Both the position numbers and the translations under genes were made by a program. A stretch of 5,418 bases of DNA, taken from assembly GCA_021801945.1 (NCBI GenBank), contig JAKABE010000252.1:1-5418 (forward strand), read 5' to 3'. The DNA comes from Acidobacteriota bacterium (GTDB lineage: Bacteria > Acidobacteriota > Terriglobia > Terriglobales > Acidobacteriaceae). A model generated the notes under the pieces. It worked only from the letters and a program-made list of their open reading frames with translations. It was not told where the DNA came from and searched no databases. Below, in pieces: positions 1 to 5,418 of the stretch (its first letter is position 1; each line of letters starts with the position of its first letter).

Positions 1-1376
1 GCGACCGCGACAAACGTCCGCCGCGCCCCGAGCCGATGTGGGGCAACGCCATCGAGTCCAACGACGTGGGCCTGCACGAGTTCATCGGCTTCTGCCGGCT
101 GCTCGACGCCGAACCCATCGTCGTTGTCAACACGGGGTTCGGCGAGGCCCGTGTGGCCGCCGAGGAGGTGGAATACTGCAACGGTTCCACGGACACGCGC
201 CTGGGGAAGCTGCGCGCCGCCAACGGTCATCCCGAGCCCTTCAATGTTCATCTCTGGACCATCGGCAATGAGATGTACGGCTACTGGCAGTTCGGCCACA
301 TGTCGCTCGACCAGTACTGGGTAAAGCACACTTACTTCGTCGAAGCCATGAAGAAGGTGGATCCGACGATCAAGGTGACGTCGGCTGCGGCTACCCCCTG
401 CGAAAAGTCGTGGGACGTGGCCGAGCAGCGTACTTTCGACGGCCCAGACATCTGGCGTCCGGCTCACCCCGATAAACTTCCCTACCAGTTTGGAAGCACC
501 TTTGACTGGGACGGATGGATGCTGGAGAAGGCTGGAGAATCCATTGATTTTCTCTCCGAGCACACTTACTGCTATCCGGACTTCAAGTTCGACGCGCAGG
601 CACAGCATTTTGTGGATGCATCCAGCGAACCGTTGCAGTTCCGGACGCGCAGGCTACCGAGCCGGATTGGGGAAGCTTTCGAGGCGTGGCAGAAGTACGT
701 GGAGAAGATGCCGTCGCTCAAGGAGAAGAACGTCAAATTCATCTTTGATGAATGGGGCTGCCGCTACCGTTTGCCGAATGGCGCCCGTGGCTTCCGGCGG
801 CCGACTGGAATGGAGACGCCGCTCTCGTATGCGCTCCTGCTGCACGAACTCTTTCGGCACTCAGACATGGTGGCCGCCAGTTGTGCGACAGGCGGGCTGG
901 GCACAGTGCTCGTCGATCGTACCGGCAAGACCGTCGGCTTTACCGCCGAGGGGCTGGTACTGAAGATCATGGCCAACCACTTCAGCAACGCCTTGCCTGT
1001 GGCAGTGAGTGGGAACTCGCCCCAACAGCCGGTAAACGGCGTGCCGTATGTGGACATTCCCGAATCTCCAGTGGGAAGCCCCACCTATCCGCTAGACGTG
1101 TTGGCGGCGCTCTCCAGCGACCGCAAGACTTTCATTCTCTCCGTGGTGAACCCCACGGTCGACGCACAGGAGTTCGCGCCCCAGATCAGCGGGGTGAGAC
1201 TGCGCAGCGTGGGCAAGTTGTGGCAGATTGCGCCGCCCAGCGCCGACTCCTACAATCAGCCGGGCAAAGAGCCGGTGGTCAAAATCGAGGAGATTTCACA
1301 AACATCGCTGCCGGAGAAGGTGCAAGTTCCGCCCGTCAGCGTCAACGTCTACGAGTTCGAGATCGAGAACGCATGA
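1..1376 (+). CDS. Alpha-L-arabinofuranosidase, GH51 family (3' part; 5' end outside window)
   Basis: The enzyme would hydrolyse terminal alpha-L-arabinofuranosyl groups from arabinoxylan, arabinan or related oligosaccharides by the retaining mechanism of family GH51. About 457 residues are visible. The frame is open to the left edge and already reads a GH51-like DRDKRPPRPEPMWGN stretch, so the ATG at 36 is an internal Met and not the start. The acid/base Glu lies in WTIGNEMYGYWQ (Glu codon 270-272), and the nucleophile Glu in FIFDEWGCRY (codon 750-752). HTYCY (near 561-575) is the usual barrel His-x-Tyr segment. The last 110-130 residues form the beta-sandwich domain that ends GH51 proteins. 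The two Glu are 160 residues apart, against about 119 in Geobacillus AbfA, so the barrel loops between them are enlarged. The stop is TGA. Signal peptide and promoter cannot be seen. Family assignment is secure; the exact substrate is inferred. Confidence 0.93.
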   Translation, partial: DRDKRPPRPEPMWGNAIESNDVGLHEFIGFCRLLDAEPIVVVNTGFGEARVAAEEVEYCNGSTDTRLGKLRAANGHPEPFNVHLWTIGNEMYGYWQFGHMSLDQYWVKHTYFVEAMKKVDPTIKVTSAAATPCEKSWDVAEQRTFDGPDIWRPAHPDKLPYQFGSTFDWDGWMLEKAGESIDFLSEHTYCYPDFKFDAQAQHFVDASSEPLQFRTRRLPSRIGEAFEAWQKYVEKMPSLKEKNVKFIFDEWGCRYRLPNGARGFRRPTGMETPLSYALLLHELFRHSDMVAASCATGGLGTVLVDRTGKTVGFTAEGLVLKIMANHFSNALPVAVSGNSPQQPVNGVPYVDIPESPVGSPTYPLDVLAALSSDRKTFILSVVNPTVDAQEFAPQISGVRLRSVGKLWQIAPPSADSYNQPGKEPVVKIEEISQTSLPEKVQVPPVSVNVYEFEIENA

Positions 1377-1402
1377 TCGCCGCTATTGTCGACGCGTTAC
1401 TG

Positions 1403-1449
1403 TGGTTCCAGAGTTGCTGTTTGCCGATTTCAAAGTGATTCTGGAACCG
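1403..1449 (+). other. Long stem-loop 27 bases after the GH51 stop
   Basis: Bases 1404-1412 (GGTTCCAGA) are perfectly complementary to 1440-1448 (TCTGGAACC). The stem continues inward to 1418/1434 with three G-T wobble pairs, giving 15 consecutive pairs and a 15-base loop at 1419-1433. Pair 1403/1449 is a further wobble. No T-run follows directly, so this is not a textbook intrinsic terminator. It could stabilise the 3' end of the GH51 mRNA or act in a factor-assisted terminator. The structure is read directly from the sequence; the role is inferred. Confidence 0.5.
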
Positions 1450-1463
1450 AGTTGCAAGCTCGG
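1447..1463 (+). other. Small hairpin abutting the GH51 3' stem-loop
   Basis: CCGAGTT (1447-1453) pairs with AGCTCGG (1457-1463), including one wobble, around a 3-base GCA loop. It shares bases 1447-1448 with the foot of the preceding long stem, so the two compete for only two pairs and could stack end to end. The sequence after it is AT-richer but has no continuous T-run. It may be part of a 3'-end structure for the GH51 transcript. Confidence 0.35.
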
Positions 1464-1549
1464 TAAATTGGACTTTGTCTTCTCCCGTGTGGCGTGATCC
1501 ATCGATAACCTCTGGGACTGGCCACAGCGTTTTTGATTTTGCCCTTTAC

Positions 1550-1580
1550 AGAAGCCCTATGGTCAAACAGGCTTTTTCTT
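1550..1580 (+). terminator. Possible intrinsic terminator
   Basis: AGAAGCC (1550-1556) can pair with GGCTTTT (1570-1576), seven pairs with one wobble, around a 13-base loop. The 3' arm runs into TTTTTCTT (1573-1580). This stem-plus-T-run shape fits a Rho-independent terminator reading rightward from the GH51 gene. The stem is short with only three G-C pairs, so it would be weak. It lies 174 bases after the GH51 stop. Confidence 0.33.
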
Positions 1581-1661
1581 AAGAAGAGTCCGCCTTGCAC
1601 GATGCAGCAAAGGCAGCAAGTGAAGCAAAAACGCTCTAAGTCGCTGGCTACCGGCTTTCTG

Positions 1662-1787
1662 GCGAGTCTCGCAGAGAGTCAAGCCAACCTTTGGATGGAG
1701 CAGGCCCGCCGAAGCCAGGTGAGGACGCATGACCGAAACGGCGCAACGCGCAGAATGTCCACAACCATCCGAGGAGACGAGACTCGC
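1662..1787. repeat. 10-bp perfect inverted repeat flanking a 106-bp spacer upstream of the GH3 gene
   Basis: GCGAGTCTCG at 1662-1671 is the exact reverse complement of CGAGACTCGC at 1778-1787. The right arm ends two bases before the TTGACA promoter candidate at 1790. Two oppositely oriented copies, one next to a promoter, would fit paired binding sites for a regulator of the GH3 gene. A chance match of this length in a 469-bp region is uncommon but not excluded. The repeat is seen directly; the role is inferred. Confidence 0.4.
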
Positions 1788-1789
1788 GC

Positions 1790-1817
1790 TTGACAGTCTT
1801 AAGCTCGGCACTCGAAT
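1790..1817 (+). promoter_or_regulatory. Candidate sigma70-type promoter of the GH3 gene
   Basis: TTGACA (1790-1795) is a perfect -35 match. A 16-base spacer leads to TCGAAT (1812-1817), which matches four of six -10 positions including the important final AAT. Transcription would begin near 1824, giving an untranslated leader of roughly 20 bases that carries the AGGAG ribosome binding site. The position just upstream of the gene supports it; the -10 box is imperfect and no experiment backs the call. Confidence 0.42.
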
Positions 1818-1831
1818 CTGGAAGACGCAAT

Positions 1832-1836
1832 AGGAG
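1832..1836 (+). promoter_or_regulatory. Ribosome binding site of the GH3 gene
   Basis: AGGAG lies nine bases before the ATG at 1846. The ATG is directly followed by a Lys-Arg and hydrophobic signal peptide, which together fix this start codon. Confidence 0.75.
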
Positions 1837-1845
1837 TAACTAAAG

Positions 1846-4089
1846 ATGAAAAGAGCGGTTCTGGGAGTTCTGATACTGGCCTGTGCATGGCCAGTCAGGC
1901 TGCATGCGCAGGCTGTCTATCTCAATCCATCGCAGCCTATCAACAAGCGTGTGGACGACCTGATCCGGCGGCTCACCCCGAGCGAGAAGACCTCGCTTCT
2001 GAGCACCACCGCTCCAGCGATCGAAGGGCTGAAGGTCCCCGCCATGAACGGCTGGAACCAATGCCTGCACGGAATCGTGTGGAGTCAGCCCACCACCATG
2101 TTCCCCTCGCCGATTGCCATGGCAGCAACCTGGAATCCGGCGCTTGTCCGCGAGGATGCCGGAGCCATCGCCGATGAAGGCCGGGCGATCAACAACTACT
2201 GGCCTACCATTCATGGCAAGGTCGAGACCATCCGGGGCCAGACGGTGACCATTGCGCCCGACGGAAAGGTCTATTGGCACAACGGTCTTGTTTATCGTTC
2301 GCCCGTCATCAATATGGATCGCGATCCGCGCTGGGGGCGGATTTGGGAAACCTTCGGCGAAGACCCGCTACTCACCTCACGCATGGGCGTAGCTTTCGTC
2401 AAGGGCATGCAGGGAAACAACCCGAGATATCTGGAGTTAGCGGCGACGGTCAAACACTACACGGCCTATGACGACGAAAGAGACCGCGTGAAAACCGACG
2501 ATGACATCGTCAGCCAGCGCATGCTCAGGGATTACTACTTGCCCCAGTTCAAGGCCGGGATTATGGCCGGCGGTGCCGCGTCGATCATGTCCACTTACAA
2601 CGGAATCAACGGCGTGCCCAACGCTGAGAACAAGATGCTGCTCACCACGATTCTTCGTGACGAGTGGAAGTTCAAGGGCTTTGTCGTGCCCGATAGCGGC
2701 GCAGTGCAGAACCTGGTGTACGAATACAGGAAATATCCGACCGTGGCCGAAGCCGCCGCAAAGACCGTGCTGGCGGGCACCGACCTTGACAACGGCGCCT
2801 ACGCACGCGTGCTTCCCACGGCGCTGGCAAAGGGCTTCCTAACAGAAAGAGATGTTGATAATGCACTTCGCATGGTGCTGAGAGTGCGCTTCAAGCTGGG
2901 CGAGTTCGATCCGCCGGGAATGGACCCCTACACACAATTAGGACCCAGCGTCATCGATTCGCCACAGCACCGGCTTCTTGCCTTGCGCACCGCGCAGCAA
3001 TCCATTGTTCTACTGAAGAACGAGAATCACTTTCTCCCGTTGAATAAGAACGCCATCAAGACTCTCGCAGTTATCGGTCCCTTCGCGGATTATGCCGAAA
3101 CAGGAGCCAACTATACCGGAAAATACTCTACCTTTGTGAAGCCGCTGGACGGCATTCGAGCTGCGGTGGGGCCTGAAACCAAGATCCTCTATGCCCGCGG
3201 CAGCGGGATCTTGGAGACGGACAATCCACAGAAACGCCTTGCGGAAGCGGTTGCCGCGGCCAAGCAGGCTGATGTCACCATCCTGTTCCTAGGGACCAAT
3301 CAACTCACGGAAATGGAGGGCATCACGCGTCAGAACATCACCCTGCCCTTCGTGCAGGCGAGATTGCTGCAAAGCGTCTTGAAGGTCAATCCCAGGACGA
3401 TTGTTGTCCTCCTCAACGGAGGACCGGTGTCTCTTGCCCGCGAGGATGCAAGGATTCCCGCCATACTCGACATGTTCTGGGACGGCGAAGAGGGTGGAAC
3501 CGCAATTGCCGATGTTCTGTTTGGAAAGTACAACCCGAGCGGTCGCCTTCCTTACACCGTATACAAGAGCCTTCGCGGCTTGCCGCCGTATAGCCAATAC
3601 GACATCAGCAAGGGATTTACCTATATGTATGTGAAGGACCAGCCCGAGTTTGCCTTTGGTCACGGACTGAGTTATACCACCTTTACTTATAGCGGCCTAC
3701 AAATCACGCCTGCCAAGGTAACAGGAGGCGGCGAAGTAAAGATTGCCGTCGATGTGAAGAACTCCGGGGCGCGCGCTGGAGCCGAGGTCGTGCAACTCTA
3801 TGTTCACCGCGACGGCGCGGAAGCGGACGAGCCCAAGGAGCAGTTACAAGGGTTCGTGCGCGTCGAACTGACGCCGGGCGAGAAAAAGACAGTTCACTTC
3901 TTGCTGCCCGCGGAACAGCTTGCGTCCTGGAATACCGCCAAGCAAGCCTTTGCGGTCACCAGAAGCACCTATGATGTCATGATTGGAAGCGCTTCTGACG
4001 ATATTCGTCAGCATGGAAGCTTTCAGGTCACGACCGATGGGGCCTGGCCGCCAAGCGTACTTACCACCTGGCTGGCAGACGGCGACTAG
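1846..4089 (+). CDS. Exported GH3 family beta-glycosidase (beta-glucosidase/beta-xylosidase type)
   Basis: This 747-residue retaining exo-enzyme would release beta-linked glucose, xylose or possibly alpha-L-arabinose from oligosaccharide ends. A signal peptide (Lys2-Arg3, hydrophobic core 4-15, cleavage near LHA21/Gln22) sends it out of the cytoplasm; Cys13 makes a lipoprotein form only a weak alternative. The TIM-barrel domain (about 30-350) shows WNQCLHGI (70-77), RDPRWGRIWETFGEDP (159-174), Lys203-His204 and the nucleophile Asp283 in VVPDSGAV. The alpha/beta sandwich domain (about 385-600) begins at SIVLLKN (386-392) and holds candidate acid/base Glu491 in EMEGITR, then ADVLFGKYNPSGRLP (555-569). 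FAFGHGLSYTTF (602-613) leads into a C-terminal Fn3-like domain (about 625-725). All parts of a full-length three-domain GH3 are present. Oddities are Pro282 before the nucleophile, Thr494 where EGxDR normally has Asp, and an extra segment at 121-146. LHGI and the neighbouring arabinofuranosidase lean towards a pentose substrate, but specificity cannot be settled from sequence. Confidence 0.95.
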   Translation: MKRAVLGVLILACAWPVRLHAQAVYLNPSQPINKRVDDLIRRLTPSEKTSLLSTTAPAIEGLKVPAMNGWNQCLHGIVWSQPTTMFPSPIAMAATWNPALVREDAGAIADEGRAINNYWPTIHGKVETIRGQTVTIAPDGKVYWHNGLVYRSPVINMDRDPRWGRIWETFGEDPLLTSRMGVAFVKGMQGNNPRYLELAATVKHYTAYDDERDRVKTDDDIVSQRMLRDYYLPQFKAGIMAGGAASIMSTYNGINGVPNAENKMLLTTILRDEWKFKGFVVPDSGAVQNLVYEYRKYPTVAEAAAKTVLAGTDLDNGAYARVLPTALAKGFLTERDVDNALRMVLRVRFKLGEFDPPGMDPYTQLGPSVIDSPQHRLLALRTAQQSIVLLKNENHFLPLNKNAIKTLAVIGPFADYAETGANYTGKYSTFVKPLDGIRAAVGPETKILYARGSGILETDNPQKRLAEAVAAAKQADVTILFLGTNQLTEMEGITRQNITLPFVQARLLQSVLKVNPRTIVVLLNGGPVSLAREDARIPAILDMFWDGEEGGTAIADVLFGKYNPSGRLPYTVYKSLRGLPPYSQYDISKGFTYMYVKDQPEFAFGHGLSYTTFTYSGLQITPAKVTGGGEVKIAVDVKNSGARAGAEVVQLYVHRDGAEADEPKEQLQGFVRVELTPGEKKTVHFLLPAEQLASWNTAKQAFAVTRSTYDVMIGSASDDIRQHGSFQVTTDGAWPPSVLTTWLADGD

Positions 4090-4120
4090 GACAAGCCAGG
4101 GCAGATATGTCCTGAAGCCG

Positions 4121-4155
4121 CGCCGTTGCGCGCCGCGTCATACTGCGCAACGGCG
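4121..4155 (+). other. Perfect 11-bp GC-rich hairpin after the GH3 stop
   Basis: CGCCGTTGCGC (4121-4131) is the exact reverse complement of GCGCAACGGCG (4145-4155), with a 13-base loop. It begins 32 bases after the GH3 stop codon. No T-run follows in either direction, so it is not a classical Rho-independent terminator. It could be a 3'-protecting hairpin, a partial terminator that lowers expression of the next gene, or a terminator of the U-less kind. Structure is seen; role is inferred. Confidence 0.5.
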
Positions 4156-4249
4156 GGTCTTGATGGCCGCGGAATCACAACGAGCAGCGCCCTTCCCCGC
4201 TTCCAGGCAGGACACAGTAACATGATCTTGCCCGGGAGCCTGATTCTTT

Positions 4250-4256
4250 GGGGAGG
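4250..4256 (+). promoter_or_regulatory. Ribosome binding site of the GH63-type gene
   Basis: GGGGAGG sits five bases before the ATG at 4262. An in-frame TGA at 4241-4243 excludes any start further upstream, and the nearby ATG at 4222 is in another frame, so this site decides the start. Confidence 0.75.
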
Positions 4257-4261
4257 CGAGC

Positions 4262-5418
4262 ATGTCGGAACTCTTTGGCCGCAGAACAGCAGCATCTCTT
4301 TTCCTGGGGCTGACGATCGCCTGGGTCGGTGCGGGTTCTTGCGTCCGCGCTGAGACTGCGCATAGTGAATCGCGATTCGCACCCGGGCAAACGAATGCAC
4401 CGGCCGAATCCGCGGAGTACCGGCAGGTGCAGCATCGGCTCGCGCAGGGCTGGAATACCTGGGAAGTGGATAGCGTGACGACGCAGGTGCTTCTTCCCGA
4501 GGGCCTGGCCATTCACGCATCGCTCAAACACAACACCACCGAGAGCGGCGATGCCTTTTTGGAAAGTGCGCTGATCGGTCGGCTGACGCCCGGCGCAGAA
4601 CAGGTGACGCCCGGACCTCACTCGTGGAACGGCAGTTATACCGATCTGCGCATCGCATGGCATGGGGATGAGTGGCGCATGCAAAGTGCGCACGACGGAA
4701 AGGATTTGGTCTTTCTGGCAACGCCGCTCACCGGCAAGATGAAATCTGCCCTTCCGCCCACCATCATCTTCACCGTGGATTTCCTCTGGAACCGGCCAGG
4801 CACCACCACACGCAGGACCGATTTCATCGAGGCACGCGGCTCGGCGGGCGTGATTCCGGTCTACTGCACTTGCGCGCTTCCGGATTCGCGGGCGGGAAGC
4901 GAGTTGATCGATCTTCCCATCGGCGGGCCGTATTTTGCGGCGGACCTGACCGGGCCGGTGGGCGTAAGCACCGGCCGGCGACGGTCGCTGACCGAAATCG
5001 AGGCGGTAATTGATGCGCAGAACGAGGCCTACGAGCATTCAATCGGTGCGGGAAAAACGGCGCCGCTCGTGGACGCGATTGAAACCACTCTGGGCTGGGA
5101 CACGATCTACGATCCCACCCACGACCGGATTATTTCGCCGGTGAGCCGCGTATGGAGCGAGCGCTGGGGCGGCTATGTAATCTTCGACTGGGATACGTTC
5201 TTTGCCGCCACCATGGCCGGCATCGGCGACCGCGACCTGGCCTACGCGAACGCCATCGAGACCTTGCGTACGGAGACACCGGAAGGCTTCGTTCCCAATT
5301 ACGCCCGCGCCGGCGGATGGAAGAGCTTCGACCGCTCGGAGCCGCCGGTGGGGGCCATTACGGTGCTGGGCCTCTACCGCAAGTTTCACGACCGATGGTT
5401 TCTGGAGGAAGCATTTGG
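4262..5418 (+). CDS. Exported GH63 / MGH1-like glycosidase (5' part; 3' end outside window)
   Basis: The first 385 residues are visible and the frame is open to the right edge. The N-terminus carries Arg7-Arg8, a hydrophobic core (10-26), and either a type I cleavage site after VRA30 or a possible lipobox AGSC27, so the protein is exported. Residues about 50-260 look like the beta-rich N-domain of bacterial GH63 proteins. From about 265 the (alpha/alpha)6 catalytic barrel begins: LGWDTIYDP, ISPVSRVWSERWGGYVIFDWDTFFA (WD at 310-311) and FDRSEPPVGAITVL (356-369). The family includes inverting alpha-glucosidases such as E. coli YgjK and mannosylglycerate hydrolases. By comparison with YgjK from memory, Asp357 is the candidate general acid; the catalytic base would lie beyond the window. 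Substrate is unknown; an alpha-glucosyl or alpha-mannosyl glycoside is most likely. The gene follows GH3 by 172 bp on the same strand and could be co-transcribed with it. Confidence 0.85.
   Translation, partial: MSELFGRRTAASLFLGLTIAWVGAGSCVRAETAHSESRFAPGQTNAPAESAEYRQVQHRLAQGWNTWEVDSVTTQVLLPEGLAIHASLKHNTTESGDAFLESALIGRLTPGAEQVTPGPHSWNGSYTDLRIAWHGDEWRMQSAHDGKDLVFLATPLTGKMKSALPPTIIFTVDFLWNRPGTTTRRTDFIEARGSAGVIPVYCTCALPDSRAGSELIDLPIGGPYFAADLTGPVGVSTGRRRSLTEIEAVIDAQNEAYEHSIGAGKTAPLVDAIETTLGWDTIYDPTHDRIISPVSRVWSERWGGYVIFDWDTFFAATMAGIGDRDLAYANAIETLRTETPEGFVPNYARAGGWKSFDRSEPPVGAITVLGLYRKFHDRWFLEEAF

Larger units (their letters stand above)
1377..1845. other. 469-bp intergenic region between GH51 and GH3 genes
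   Basis: No convincing gene lies here. The short open frames on both strands have low-complexity, Arg/Ser/Gln-rich translations, lack a good ribosome binding site and resemble no family I know. The region does contain several non-coding structures listed separately: a long stem-loop right after the GH51 stop, a small hairpin abutting it, a terminator-like hairpin with a T-run, a 10-bp inverted repeat 106 bp apart, and a promoter candidate before the GH3 gene. The stretch is less GC-rich than its flanks around 1520-1590, as expected for non-coding regulatory DNA. It is long enough to separate two transcription units. Confidence 0.75.
4090..4261. other. 172-bp intergenic region between GH3 and GH63 genes
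   Basis: No gene is seen here. The region holds a perfect GC-rich hairpin at 4121-4155 and the ribosome binding site of the next gene at 4250-4256. I could not find a good -35/-10 pair, so the downstream gene may depend on read-through from the GH3 gene or on a promoter of another class. Confidence 0.6.

Noticed and set aside
36..38. ATG as the start of the first gene
   Set aside because: The frame is open to the left edge and the residues before this Met already match GH51 sequence, so the Met is internal.
752..1438. 228-residue open frame on the + strand
   Set aside because: It overlaps the GH51 catalytic and C-terminal domains in another frame and translates to an Arg/Gly/Ala-rich shadow.
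1576..1585. 10-bp palindrome TTCTTAAGAA
   Set aside because: It has no loop and is too short and AT-rich to call an operator alone; it overlaps the terminator-like T-run.
1604..1619. Direct repeat GCAGCAA nine bases apart
   Set aside because: Only two short copies of low complexity; no sign of an array or binding-site series.
1533..1793. 86-residue open frame in the first gap
   Set aside because: It begins at a TTG with no ribosome binding site, has no recognisable domain and overlaps the terminator-like hairpin and the start of the promoter candidate.
3289..3663. 124-residue open frame on the minus strand within the GH3 gene
   Set aside because: It is antisense to conserved GH3 domain sequence and is explained by codon bias of the real gene.
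4175..5038. 287-residue open frame on the minus strand
   Set aside because: It lies mostly antisense to the GH63-type gene, whose + frame has a good ribosome binding site, signal peptide and family motifs. The minus translation is Arg/Pro/Cys-rich and matches no family.
1..5418. tRNA, rRNA, CRISPR array, insertion sequence or defence system
   Set aside because: No cloverleaf, conserved rRNA segment, regular repeat-spacer pattern, transposase motif or terminal inverted repeat pair with target duplication was seen.

Overview
The window reads as part of a plant-polysaccharide degradation locus on the chromosome of a moderately GC-rich bacterium. The encoded proteins resemble enzymes I associate with Acidobacteriota (Terriglobia, soil types), and Verrucomicrobiota or Planctomycetota are alternatives. 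That assignment rests on protein style only; no rRNA or taxon marker is present. All three genes lie on the + strand and all encode glycoside hydrolases.

Layout: (1) Positions 1-1376 hold the 3' part of a GH51 alpha-L-arabinofuranosidase gene, with both catalytic glutamates visible; its start lies left of the window. (2) Positions 1377-1845 are a 469-bp gap with no convincing gene. It contains a long hairpin just after the GH51 stop, a weak terminator-like hairpin near 1550-1580, a widely spaced 10-bp inverted repeat, and a TTGACA-type promoter candidate next to the following gene. (3) Positions 1846-4089 hold a complete 747-residue exported GH3 enzyme of the beta-glucosidase/beta-xylosidase type. 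(4) Positions 4090-4261 are a 172-bp gap with a perfect 11-bp GC-rich hairpin. (5) From 4262 to the right edge runs the first 385 residues of an exported GH63 / MGH1-like (alpha/alpha)6-barrel glycosidase. Its frame is open to the window end.

How they may work together (inference): the GH51 enzyme would remove arabinofuranosyl side groups from arabinoxylan or arabinan. The GH3 exo-enzyme would release xylose, glucose or arabinose from beta-linked oligosaccharide ends. The GH63-type enzyme would act on an alpha-linked oligosaccharide or glycoside. The GH3 and GH63 proteins carry export signals, so they probably act in the periplasm or at the outer surface; the location of the GH51 protein cannot be judged because its N-terminus is missing. 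The large first gap, with its own promoter and terminator candidates, argues that GH51 and GH3 are not tightly co-transcribed. GH3 and GH63 could share a transcript.

I saw no mobile element, tRNA, rRNA, CRISPR array or defence gene. The most interesting items are the unusual residues and an insertion around the GH3 active site, the enlarged GH51 barrel loops, and the non-coding structures in the two gaps. None of these amounts to a clearly new system.
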